The notes beneath the pieces were generated by a model, which did no database searches, had not been told where the DNA came from, and saw only the letters and a program-made list of their open reading frames with translations. Source: Paenibacillus sp. FSL H7-0331 (GTDB lineage Bacteria; Bacillota; Bacilli; Paenibacillales; NBRC-103111). Taken from it: 64,000 bases of DNA. How positions within the stretch are numbered: the stretch's first letter is position 1; every line of letters begins with the position of its first letter. The stretch spans positions 496,001 through 560,000 of the forward strand of contig NZ_MRTH01000001.1 in assembly GCF_001956045.1 (NCBI RefSeq), given 5' to 3'. Position numbers and translations under genes: made by a program. Of this stretch, positions 35,069-43,505 are shown in pieces.

Positions 35069-38000
35069 GCTCGCACATCACTGCCTGGCTTCTTTAAGCG
35101 GGCCAATCTTGCTTTAAACGTGTAAATCAGCTCGTAAATAATCGGTACGATGACGAGGGTCAAAATTGTGGAGGTTGTAAGACCTCCAATGACCACGACT
35201 GCCAATCCTTTAGAGATTAAGGTTCCTTTGGACAGACCTAACGCCAAAGGCATCAAAGCCAGTATGGTCGCACCTGCCGTCATGATTATCGGTCTTAATC
35301 GGGTCAATCCCGCTTCCACAAGCGAATCGCGCACAGAATGTCCTTCCTTGCTCAGCTGCTGAACCCGGTCAACCAGCACGATCGCATTCGTTACGACGAT
35401 ACCGATCAGCATCAGGAATCCGATCATCGAGGTCACATTGAGCGATTCTCCCGTGACCAGGAGACCCAGCAAGCCCCCAATAGCCGCCAGCGGCAGGGAA
35501 AATAGTATAGCGATTGGCGCACTGAGATTGCCGAAGGCAAGCACCATGACCAGAAATACGATAAAGATCGACACGGCCATTGCTGCGTACATTTGCAGGA
35601 AGCTATTGTCGATTTCCTGGGCTACACCCTTCACCTCACGGGTAACACCCGCCGGCAGCTCCAGCTTGCTCAGCTCTGCAGAAACCAGATTGCTGACGCC
35701 GCCTTTATCCTTGCTATCGATTTTGGCTGTTAGCTTCAGCACCTGCTTTTGCCCTTCGCGACTGATAACAATCGGTGCGTCGACAAGACGTATCCTGGCG
35801 ATTTCATTCAGTTGGACCTTCAGACCGGTCTGTGTTTTCATGAGCAAGGTTCCCAGCTTGTCAATCGAGTTTTTGAATTGGGGGTCCAGCATAACCTTTG
35901 TCGTAAAGATGACATTATCAAAATTCAGGTCTCCCAGCTTCTCCTCTGAAATCCACTTATGCACATGATCCAGCACCTCTGCGGCAGTCAATCCATATAC
36001 TCTTGCCTTGTTTTCATCAACGGTTACTTCAATCTCGCTTTTGGATTCGCTTAGACTGTCCTTAATATCAGAAAGTTCGGGAAAGGTGGACATCCTCTCT
36101 TTGACCAGAATCGCTGCCTGCTCCAGATTTCGCTGATCGCTTCCCAGCAAGGAATAAGAGAAATCGATGGCTCCACTGCTGTTTCCGCCGCTTAACAGTA
36201 CACCTCTAACAGTAGCGCCTTTGGGTAGCAAATTAAGAATTTCACTTTCATACTTTTTCACGATTTCATTGGCTGCTTTCTTGTTAAACACTTCCGTAAA
36301 CATTGAGGTTATATAGGCAGTTCGCTCTCTGCCGAAGCTGTAGCCGACAAGTGATTCGTTGTACATAAAGATCGGCTTGCCCTCGGTATCCACAGCCTCT
36401 CTGAGCATGGCTTCTATTTCTCTGGATTTGGCATTCATCGATTCCAGCGACGTTTCCCGCGGCAGCTTGATTTGATAAAGCATTTGTCCATCCGACTCCT
36501 CCTCCGGCATAAAGCTTATCGCCAGCTGTGGAACAATCAGCCCTATTGATAAAATAAACAAGAGTGCAGCCATGATCAGCGTCTTGATCCGATGATGGAG
36601 CGACCATAGCAGCGCCCTTTTATAGCGTTCTGTTGTCCAGCTAACTCGGTTCTCATCATGCCGGGGAATGCTGCTGTTCATGACCATAAGCTTGGCCAGC
36701 ATCGGAATCACGGTCAATGCGACCAATAGTGAAGACAGCAGCGCACAAGCCAATGTTAATGCAAATGGACGGAATACCTCGCCGATTTCCCCACTCACGA
36801 AAGCAATCGGAGCGAATACGCCAACTGTTGTAATGGTTGAGGACGTAATAGCTGATGACACCTGCCGGGTCGCCAGCTTGATCACCGATTCGTTGCGCTT
36901 TTGTGCTTTTTGCAATTGGCTGTAGATGTTTTCTATAACGACAATACTATCATCGACAACGCGGCCAACAGCTATGGCCAAACCGCCTAGCGTCATGATG
37001 TTCAGGGAAATACCAAGTGGGTTCATGAACAGGAGAGTGATCAGAATAGACAATGGAATGGAAACCAGTACAATGAAGGTCATACGTACATTTCTTAGAA
37101 ACAATAAAATCATCATCGATGCCAATAGTGCTCCGAGTGACCCCTCCTGAACCATTCCATGAACAGATTGATTAATCGTAACCGCTGTATTCAACACAAT
37201 ATGAAATTTCACGCCGGGCAAGGTTCGCTCCCAATCGGCCATCATTTGTTCCGCCGTACTGGCGATTTGTACTTCATTGGCCCCTTTGGCTTTATACAGC
37301 TGCACGCCAATTGCCGGCTTATCATCCAACCTGGCTATGAACGCAGACTCGTTGATCGCTTCGATTGTGGCAAGCTGATTAAGTAACAACGTATCGCCGC
37401 GAGGCGTAGTTATGGGAAGATGATTCAGGCTGTACAAGGAGTTGAGCTGTCCCTTGACACGAACCATGTGTGTATTTCCACTAAAATCAAGCAAGCCCGC
37501 CGGACTGGAAACCAGCGAGGCCTGCAGCAGATCGCTAACCTGAGAAGGCGTAAGCCCGTAATTATTGATTGCTGCGGCATCGAGCCTGATCGTTAACACA
37601 CTTTCCTGGTTACCAACAGAATCAACGTGGTCGACCCCCCGAATCGATTCAAAGCCGGGCAGAATGGTTTCCTTATACACTTTGTCCAGCTCGTTTTGGT
37701 TCATACCCTCATTTCCGTATACAGCCATGTAATAAATGACGCTTGAGGTGAAGCCTTCGGTAAGCACCTGGGGTTTCTCTGCACCTTGCGGAATTCGGAC
37801 ATTAGCGACTGAGCTCTCTACCTCCTTCCTTAGATCATCCAGCTTTTTGCCCTGCTCAAATTCCAATACGATTTGAGCGTAATTATCCTGTGAGGTGGAC
37901 ATCAGGCTCTTCAAGCCGGCTATGCCAGAGACGGCTTTTTCAATAGGCTTGGTGACCTTTTCCATAATATCCTGAGGTGGGGCCGTATACTGGACCGTGA

Positions 38001-38142
38001 CGTAAACGACAGACGATGAAATATCCGGCATCAGCTCTACCCTCAAGGTTGTTGCTGAATAACTGCCTCCCAGCAGGAGCAGCAGCATAATTATGACAAC
38101 AGCCGCTATATTTTTCATAGAAAAATGGGTTAACTTATACAT
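35065..38142 (-). CDS. RND-superfamily efflux permease, SwrC/YerP-like
   Basis: A 1025-residue inner-membrane exporter with the AcrB layout: one N-terminal helix (about 14-32), a large extracytoplasmic loop, a block of helices with the family charge relay (GRVVDDSIVVIENI at about 400), a second loop, and a final helix bundle (IGIVVTNAIVLVDRV). Full-length RND transporters in Firmicutes are mostly SwrC/YerP, which exports surfactin-like lipopeptides. The ATG at 38140-38142 has GGAGGAG upstream. No adaptor or outer-membrane gene is near, as expected for this group. Confidence 0.88.
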   Translation of the reverse strand: MYKLTHFSMKNIAAVVIIMLLLLLGGSYSATTLRVELMPDISSSVVYVTVQYTAPPQDIMEKVTKPIEKAVSGIAGLKSLMSTSQDNYAQIVLEFEQGKKLDDLRKEVESSVANVRIPQGAEKPQVLTEGFTSSVIYYMAVYGNEGMNQNELDKVYKETILPGFESIRGVDHVDSVGNQESVLTIRLDAAAINNYGLTPSQVSDLLQASLVSSPAGLLDFSGNTHMVRVKGQLNSLYSLNHLPITTPRGDTLLLNQLATIEAINESAFIARLDDKPAIGVQLYKAKGANEVQIASTAEQMMADWERTLPGVKFHIVLNTAVTINQSVHGMVQEGSLGALLASMMILLFLRNVRMTFIVLVSIPLSILITLLFMNPLGISLNIMTLGGLAIAVGRVVDDSIVVIENIYSQLQKAQKRNESVIKLATRQVSSAITSSTITTVGVFAPIAFVSGEIGEVFRPFALTLACALLSSLLVALTVIPMLAKLMVMNSSIPRHDENRVSWTTERYKRALLWSLHHRIKTLIMAALLFILSIGLIVPQLAISFMPEEESDGQMLYQIKLPRETSLESMNAKSREIEAMLREAVDTEGKPIFMYNESLVGYSFGRERTAYITSMFTEVFNKKAANEIVKKYESEILNLLPKGATVRGVLLSGGNSSGAIDFSYSLLGSDQRNLEQAAILVKERMSTFPELSDIKDSLSESKSEIEVTVDENKARVYGLTAAEVLDHVHKWISEEKLGDLNFDNVIFTTKVMLDPQFKNSIDKLGTLLMKTQTGLKVQLNEIARIRLVDAPIVISREGQKQVLKLTAKIDSKDKGGVSNLVSAELSKLELPAGVTREVKGVAQEIDNSFLQMYAAMAVSIFIVFLVMVLAFGNLSAPIAILFSLPLAAIGGLLGLLVTGESLNVTSMIGFLMLIGIVVTNAIVLVDRVQQLSKEGHSVRDSLVEAGLTRLRPIIMTAGATILALMPLALGLSKGTLISKGLAVVVIGGLTTSTILTLVIVPIIYELIYTFKARLARLKKPGSDVRA

Positions 38143-38263
38143 CCTCTCGACTCCTCCGCTACCAGCAATTCGCAACTGAACCGTAATGTTCATTAGCTTA
38201 GCTTATAAATCTGCGGATAAAGTTGGGAAATTTCTTAATTTATTCTGAATTATAGCGGTCCCA

Positions 38264-38309
38264 ATCAAAAACCGACCCTACCCAGCTTACAGGAGGATCG
38301 GCTTTTGAT
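38264..38309 (-). terminator. Terminator after the DJ-1/PfpI gene
   Basis: ATCAAAAACCGACCCT pairs with AGGATCGGCTTTTGAT (ends at 38264 and 38309), with one mismatch and one bulge; the T-rich flank on the minus strand makes it a good terminator just past the stop at 38318. Confidence 0.7.
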
Positions 38310-38317
38310 ATGCTTCA

Positions 38318-38848
38318 TTAGACTCGAACAGTTTTGACAGCTTCAAGGGCTTTCAGTGTTTCCCTTATAAATGCAGGCTCATCCTTAGGTGTACGCGACG
38401 TTATAAAATTGCGATCAACTACAACCTCGGCATCCTTAAAGCTCGCTCCTGCGTTGGTCAGATCATCCTGTAGAGGCGGGTAGCTCGTCATCGTACGTCC
38501 TTGGGTCAGCTTGGCACTGATCAGAATTTGCGGTCCATGACATATGGCGGATATCGGCTTGCCCTGCTTATCGATCTCTCGAACGAATGACTGGATGTCG
38601 GGATCGAGCCTGAGCTGCTCTGGGGAAGAGCCTCCGGGAATCACAACAGCGTCAAAACTTGCCGGATCCGCATCCTTGGCAGCCTTCTCGCTCACATAGG
38701 TGGCCTTCTTCTGCTTGCCCTCCAATTTCTCACCCGCTTTTAATCCGATAATAACCGTGTCATGTCCAGCTTTGCGCACAGCCTCATATGGCTCCTGCAT
38801 CTCACTATCCTCAAATTGGGGTCCCAACAAAAATGCTACTCTTGCCAT
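38318..38848 (-). CDS. DJ-1/PfpI-family protein
   Basis: A 176-residue cytoplasmic protein of the class I glutamine amidotransferase-like fold. The nucleophile elbow is Cys103 in ISAICHGPQIL, and FEDSEMQEP near the start supplies the acidic partner. Members are proteases, deglycases or chaperones of stress responses. The ATG (38846-38848) has AAGGAG 9 bases before it; a TTG two codons earlier is too close to that site. It is divergent from the gene at 39025 across a shared palindrome. Confidence 0.88.
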   Translation of the reverse strand: MARVAFLLGPQFEDSEMQEPYEAVRKAGHDTVIIGLKAGEKLEGKQKKATYVSEKAAKDADPASFDAVVIPGGSSPEQLRLDPDIQSFVREIDKQGKPISAICHGPQILISAKLTQGRTMTSYPPLQDDLTNAGASFKDAEVVVDRNFITSRTPKDEPAFIRETLKALEAVKTVRV

Positions 38849-38895
38849 AATCAACGTCTCCTTTCAGTGATGGGATTGTTGTTAAAGCCTATGTC

Positions 38896-38960
38896 ATTTT
38901 ACCCCATTCCTCCAGCTATTAATCAACGGTTGATTCGCCTTAGGGGTGTTATGGTATACT
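38896..38960. promoter_or_regulatory. Divergent promoters sharing a 15-bp palindrome
   Basis: The perfect inverted repeat AATCAAC-G-GTTGATT (38921-38935) supplies TTGATT as -35 on each strand. On the plus strand it serves an extended -10 TGGTATACT (TATACT at 38955-38960), and on the minus strand TAAAAT (38896-38901); both spacers are 19 bases. One bound regulator would block or activate both genes. Confidence 0.5.
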
Positions 38961-39024
38961 GTAGGCAGTTCCTGGTAAATCGTTTTGAAGATCATTACTT
39001 CGACAATTTAAAGGAGGTCAACTT

Positions 39025-40143
39025 ATGACTATTGCATCTATTGTTATTATTGTGCTTCTCGTTATTGTCGTCGTCGTCATTAGCAATGCCACTATACGCA
39101 AATCCAATCAAGACAATTTCTCCAGTCGTAATCGTCACAAACGTCATAAGCCCACGGCGCCAAGAAGAAAGGTTCAGCCACCGCAAGCCTTGTATGCGGA
39201 TACTCCGATACCTTCCCTGCTTGGTATCCAGCCAACACTGCCCATTAAGCAAGCCGTGCTTCGTCTGGAACAAGCATTAGCCGGAGAATTTACAGCCAAG
39301 CTCAAAACCCGCATGCTGAACAAGCAGCCGCAAATGTCGCCAGCAGAATTTGAATGGAAATTTCTTGAGCTGAAACGTTATTTTTTGATGACTGCGGTGT
39401 TGAAGGATGTTCCGATGTTCAGCGATGCTGTTGACGAGATCTGGCATGAAATGCTGATGTTTACACGTGAGTACGGCCAGCTGGGAGAAGCTTTTCTCGG
39501 TTCCCCCATCCATCACGCCCCACATACAGATGGAGTACCGGACCCTGATGGCCGGGCTTGGTTCGATTGGGTATACGCCCACATGTTCATCGATACGGCT
39601 TATTCCAACCGGATCTGGGGGCCCTTTTTCCGGTTTCCGTTAAATTCCGAAAGGCTTGAGGAGCTTAAGCAGGCTGATGAGACGGCAATACGGGCCCGCA
39701 GATTCAATCAACGCGCCGCGGAACGTTATTCCGAGATCAATGAAACGATCAACGAGCTCATACGTCAGGCCAAAGAACAAGTAACCAAGGCCATTCCCGG
39801 CACCACCTACTACACAGAGCGTCCCGATTCCCAATCTGCGGGCTATATGCCTTATTTGGCTGGAGCCTTATTATTCTACTCCGCCACCCAGTTCGGCAGC
39901 TTCGATTCCTTCATGGGACAGCATTACACCGAGGAGGACGCCTTGAAGCGCGAACAAGACGCTGCAGCCTCAGGCGGCGGATCATCTTGCGGCAGTGATT
40001 CAAGTTCATTATTCCACGGCAATGGAAATGAAAGCAATTGCAGCAATGATAGCGGGGGCGATAGCGGCGGTTCCTCTTCCAACTGCTCATCGTCAAGCTG
40101 CTCCTCTTCCTCAAGTTGTGGAGGTGGGGGAGGCGGCGATTAA
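39025..40143 (+). CDS. Membrane-anchored GRDP-like protein with Cys/Ser/Gly tail
   Basis: A 372-residue protein. One N-terminal membrane helix (3-22) leads to a domain with the motif DEIWHEMLMFTREY (around 135-150), close to the D-x-x-WH motif of glycine-rich-domain (GRDP/DUF1399-like) proteins, then IHHAPHTDG. The last 55 residues are almost only Ser, Gly, Asn, Asp and Cys, ending SSSSSCGGGGGGD with six cysteines, much like the tails of TIGR04222-type proteins or thiazole-modified peptides. AAGGAGG precedes the ATG. Function unknown; the tail is the feature to note. Confidence 0.8.
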   Translation: MTIASIVIIVLLVIVVVVISNATIRKSNQDNFSSRNRHKRHKPTAPRRKVQPPQALYADTPIPSLLGIQPTLPIKQAVLRLEQALAGEFTAKLKTRMLNKQPQMSPAEFEWKFLELKRYFLMTAVLKDVPMFSDAVDEIWHEMLMFTREYGQLGEAFLGSPIHHAPHTDGVPDPDGRAWFDWVYAHMFIDTAYSNRIWGPFFRFPLNSERLEELKQADETAIRARRFNQRAAERYSEINETINELIRQAKEQVTKAIPGTTYYTERPDSQSAGYMPYLAGALLFYSATQFGSFDSFMGQHYTEEDALKREQDAAASGGGSSCGSDSSSLFHGNGNESNCSNDSGGDSGGSSSNCSSSSCSSSSSCGGGGGGD

Positions 40144-40196
40144 CACATCAGTTGAGAATTACCATTACTCATTCCACCAAAGCCAGGAGGATCACA

Positions 40197-40985
40197 TTGT
40201 CACTCATCGGTGAAGAACGCAAACGCACCATTATTGAGCTTCTGGACAATAACGGCGAGGTCACCACAGCTGAGCTCGTCAGCTTATTACAGGTATCCAA
40301 GGAAACGATACGCAGATATCTGGACGATCTTGAAGCTCAAGGGAAGCTAAGAAAGATTTACGGTGGAGCTGTTAAACGGAGCTATGCTCAGGAGGAGCCC
40401 CCTTACCTGGATCGAGTCACCCTGTATCAGAAGCAAAAAACACAAATAGGCCGCCTATCGGCTGGCCTTGTGAAGGACGGAGATGTCCTTTTTTTGGATG
40501 AAGGCACGACTTCAATTTCCATCGTTCCTTATTTGAACCAACATGATCTTACGATCATAACACATTCATTTCCCATATCGACCCTATTGATCGAAAGAAG
40601 CAATCGTCATACATTTAAAGGACGCGTGCTGTTTCTTGGTGGCGAAATCAGTGTCAAGCAGGCACGCTGTTCCGGGTCCATCACGGAAACCATGCTGAGC
40701 CACTACTACGTGGATAAAGCATTCATTTCTGTTGATGGTCTTCATCCTGAAGCAGGCATTACAAGTATGGACGAAGGCAAAGCCCTCATTTCCCGAAAAG
40801 CTATCGAGCAGACGAATGACGTAATCGTTATCACCGATTCCTCCAAGCTGGGTCAACGCTTTCCTTATAAAATTAGCGATTCAGAGCATATATCACGAAT
40901 TGTGTGTGATCTGGAGCCTCCCGAAGAATGGGAAACGGTATTGAAGCAGCATACTATCGAATGGCTGACGGCAGCTGAGCTTTAA
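40197..40985 (+). CDS. DeoR-family transcriptional regulator
   Basis: A 262-residue repressor. An N-terminal winged helix-turn-helix (ERKRTIIELLDNNGEVTTAE ... SLLQVSKETIRRYLDDLE, with GKLRKIYGGAV) is followed by the DeoR sensor domain of the sugar-phosphate-isomerase fold (LFLDEGTTSISIVPYL, ITDSSKLGQ). The start is a TTG with AGGAGG 6 bases upstream; the longer frame lies in the previous gene. It converges on the phosphodiesterase gene and very likely acts at the tandem-repeat site 42794-42836. Confidence 0.92.
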   Translation: MSLIGEERKRTIIELLDNNGEVTTAELVSLLQVSKETIRRYLDDLEAQGKLRKIYGGAVKRSYAQEEPPYLDRVTLYQKQKTQIGRLSAGLVKDGDVLFLDEGTTSISIVPYLNQHDLTIITHSFPISTLLIERSNRHTFKGRVLFLGGEISVKQARCSGSITETMLSHYYVDKAFISVDGLHPEAGITSMDEGKALISRKAIEQTNDVIVITDSSKLGQRFPYKISDSEHISRIVCDLEPPEEWETVLKQHTIEWLTAAEL

Positions 40986-40995
40986 ACAAAGCCGT

Positions 40996-41844
40996 TTAAT
41001 CGGCTGCCGATGGTGCTGTATGCTTTTCATTGGCAAATAATCCAATCGGCAGCTTGGCATCCCAAGCAGCAGGTGCTTGAAGCCTGAGAGCATGTGCAAC
41101 GACAGCAGCCGTATCCGTAATTGTAATTCCTGAAAGCGCTGCCTCTGTCTGGATGCCGGGACCGATACATCCCCAAAAAATCGTTGTGTCGAGTGGATGA
41201 TCACTGCCATGGTCCTGTGGTTGAATCCCTCCGCCTCCGTGATCGGTTACGATGATGATCAGGCTGTCATCCCAGATTCCCGCTGCCTCAATCGCATCGA
41301 GAATGATCCCCGTGTGGGCATCCGTCATCTCAATTCCGTAAATCTGTTCCGGCGTATTGAAGCCATGTCGGTGCCCCATTGCGTCTGGCCAATCCAAATC
41401 AATATACATCAACAGCAAATCCGGATTGTCGCGAATATAGCTCGCAGCCGCAAGAGCCAGCTCACCATCCACAGCAATATTTACTTTATGTACCTCAAGT
41501 GAACGTTCAATAATGCCGTCATTAATCGGCTGCCAGGCGCTGAAGGAGGCCAGCTTTTTATGTGGATAGGCTTCCCTTGCCAATCTAAAGATCGATGGGA
41601 ACTCGGAATCCTCGGGAAAGCTTGCCGAAGCTGCCAAGTCATTGGTAAGTCCATGCTTCTCCGGGACAACTCCATGCAACAGAGCCCCCCAGCATTGGGC
41701 ACTGATCGAGGGTACTACCGTCTGAGCATCCAGGGTAAAAGCGCCTGTCTGAATGAATCGATCCAAATGGGGAGTATGTGCCCCTTGCACAAACGTTCCT
41801 GCCCCGTCCCATCCAATAATAATGACACGATTAATGTTCTTCAA
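40996..41844 (-). CDS. Alkaline phosphatase-superfamily phosphodiesterase/phosphonoacetate hydrolase-like
   Basis: A 282-residue metal-dependent hydrolase of the nucleotide pyrophosphatase/phosphodiesterase type. Metal ligands are visible as Asp13 (IIGWDGAG), Asp149/Asp151 with His158 (YIDLDWPDAMGHRHG), Asp201-His202 (VTDHGGG) and His212 or His216; the nucleophile is probably Ser46 (VVPSISAQ). No signal peptide, so it works in the cytoplasm. It follows the EamA exporter by 25 bases, and both face the DeoR regulator. The substrate may be a phosphoester of a sugar. Confidence 0.85.
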   Translation of the reverse strand: MKNINRVIIIGWDGAGTFVQGAHTPHLDRFIQTGAFTLDAQTVVPSISAQCWGALLHGVVPEKHGLTNDLAASASFPEDSEFPSIFRLAREAYPHKKLASFSAWQPINDGIIERSLEVHKVNIAVDGELALAAASYIRDNPDLLLMYIDLDWPDAMGHRHGFNTPEQIYGIEMTDAHTGIILDAIEAAGIWDDSLIIIVTDHGGGGIQPQDHGSDHPLDTTIFWGCIGPGIQTEAALSGITITDTAAVVAHALRLQAPAAWDAKLPIGLFANEKHTAPSAAD

Positions 41845-41869
41845 TACCCATCACGCTCCTGGAATATGA

Positions 41870-42730
41870 TTATGGGCTTCCCCAAATACCAACCGAAATG
41901 ACCCCTGCCGTTATCACACCCGATAAAATGATACGGCGCAGTCCATCCGATTCTTTTAATAAAATGATGCCAAATAAGGCACCGAAAACGGTTCCAATCT
42001 CGCGCATAGGCGCTAAATACGATAAAGGCGCAAGCTGCATAGCAAATAAAAACAGCAGGTACGAGCCTGGTGAGCATACCGTTCCCAGTAGAATCGTCTT
42101 GAAGTTCAGCTTCCATTCCTGTTTGATCAAACCGGAACGAAGCGCAATCGGACTTAGCACAAGCAGGTACGCGATATTCGCAAGCTCGATTAAAGCTACT
42201 GGCGAGAGCGTCTGTAGTACTATTTTGTCAGTCATGACATAACCGGTGATGCATAACCCTACCGCAAACACAGGTAACATATTGCGAATGGCAGGCGCTT
42301 CCTTTTCTTGTTTTCGGGTAAATCCACCGAGTGCGAACAGACCGAGAACGATACCGCACACGCCTGCCCATCCCACAGGTGTCATCGTTTCACCCATGTA
42401 CAGCACACTTAAAATCGGCACAAGCAGCGCACCCGTTCCACGCATAATGGGATACGTTTGTGACATATCTCCAAGCCGATATACAATCGGAAGCAAAAAG
42501 CAGTATGCCATTTGAAATGCCATGGACAGCAGAATAAGCGCCAACACGGCCGGGGTAAGCTGCGCCTGCCACAATTCACTAACAAATTGGGGCAGCAACA
42601 ACACAAACGATGTAATGTGAATTGACCATAGGAATACAATTTTATTAGTGCTGGTTTTGGTAAATAAGTTCCAGACTGCGTGCATCAGCCCAGAGCCAAT
42701 CACGAGTATAAAAGCGATAACGATGACCAC
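41870..42730 (-). CDS. EamA/DMT-family transporter
   Basis: A 286-residue membrane protein of ten helices in two EamA halves (MHAVWNLFTKTS in the first; EIGTVFGALFGIILLKE in the second). The start is a GTG (42728-42730) preceded by GGAGG. Substrate unknown; with a phosphodiesterase downstream, it may import or export a small metabolite such as a sugar alcohol or nucleoside. Its promoter and a repeat operator are clear (42768-42836). Confidence 0.87.
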   Translation of the reverse strand: MVIVIAFILVIGSGLMHAVWNLFTKTSTNKIVFLWSIHITSFVLLLPQFVSELWQAQLTPAVLALILLSMAFQMAYCFLLPIVYRLGDMSQTYPIMRGTGALLVPILSVLYMGETMTPVGWAGVCGIVLGLFALGGFTRKQEKEAPAIRNMLPVFAVGLCITGYVMTDKIVLQTLSPVALIELANIAYLLVLSPIALRSGLIKQEWKLNFKTILLGTVCSPGSYLLFLFAMQLAPLSYLAPMREIGTVFGALFGIILLKESDGLRRIILSGVITAGVISVGIWGSP

Positions 42731-42767
42731 TTCTCCTCCTTTCTCAAAGATGAATGCTTATGGCTTC

Positions 42768-42796
42768 ATCATACTCCGCCGCTTTAAAACTGTCAA
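42768..42796 (-). promoter_or_regulatory. Strong sigma-A promoter of the EamA operon
   Basis: Minus strand -35 TTGACA (42791-42796) and -10 TATGAT (42768-42773) with a 17-base spacer, 38 bases upstream of the GTG start. Confidence 0.75.
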
Positions 42797-42836
42797 TTAA
42801 AAACAATTAAAAGCAACTAATAAAAACTAAAAGCAA
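42794..42836 (-). promoter_or_regulatory. Tandem A/T-rich repeat, probable DeoR operator
   Basis: Plus-strand tandem units CAATTAAAAA, CAATTAAAAG, CAACTAATAA, AAACTAAAAG and CAA overlap and extend upstream from the -35. DeoR-family repressors bind such 10-11-base direct repeats of CTTTT/GTTTT-type sequence. The DeoR gene at 40197 is the likely binder. Confidence 0.5.
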
Positions 42837-42875
42837 GTACCTGTTTTAACACTATCCCGAGACATGAACATGGCA

Positions 42876-42909
42876 AAGCCCGCCGGTCATTCACTAGGCC
42901 AGCGGGCTT
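42876..42909 (-). terminator. Terminator after MarR gene
   Basis: AAGCCCGC (42876-42883) pairs with GCGGGCTT (42902-42909), extended by GG/CC, with T-rich sequence following on the minus strand. It ends the antiporter-MarR unit. Confidence 0.65.
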
Positions 42910-42992
42910 GATATCCGATCATTGACATATCCACTTACACAATCCAATCATGGTGCTGCTGAATAGAGATTTCCATACGAGCGGCAGCCTTC

Positions 42993-43466
42993 CTATTCAT
43001 CCTCATGTGCCCACTCATTGGAGCTGACCTCGTAAAAATGATTATAAACTTCGTTAAGCAGCAGGATGAGCGTTCTGCTTTGCTCCTCTCCCAACTTCTC
43101 GATGAGACCGGAGAAAAGGAACTGGTATCTTTCTGTAGCTTTCTGAACGACAACTTCTCCTTTGCTTGTCAACCGAAGTAAAGTAATCCGTTTATCGGTA
43201 GAATCATTAAAACGCTCTACCAGACCAGCAGCAATTACATTTTTGATCATTTGTGTGACAGTTGGCGAGGTCACCGATAACCGTTTGCTGATGTCAGAAA
43301 TATTGACTCCATGATCGCTTTCATTCGTAAGTTGATTTAAACATAGCAGTACCCGGATTTCGCTCGACTTAATACCGTAGACGGTTTGCTTTCGCCATGC
43401 GGCTTTACCAAACCGTTCGAAGGTTTCTGACATTTCCTTCATAATAGAAGACATTGCCTCATCCAC
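42993..43466 (-). CDS. MarR-family transcriptional regulator
   Basis: A 157-residue winged-helix regulator: recognition region ISDISKRLSVTSPTVTQMIKNV with the wing ERFNDSTDKRITLLRLTSKG. I start it at the GTG (43464-43466), about 10 bases after GGAGGT; the ATG four codons later is also possible. It begins 39 bases after the Na+/H+ antiporter stop and is probably co-transcribed. MarR proteins usually repress a gene beside them. Confidence 0.85.
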   Translation of the reverse strand: MDEAMSSIMKEMSETFERFGKAAWRKQTVYGIKSSEIRVLLCLNQLTNESDHGVNISDISKRLSVTSPTVTQMIKNVIAAGLVERFNDSTDKRITLLRLTSKGEVVVQKATERYQFLFSGLIEKLGEEQSRTLILLLNEVYNHFYEVSSNEWAHEDE

Positions 43467-43505
43467 GGCAACTATCACCTCCGTTTGATATTTTCATTTA
43501 AAGTA

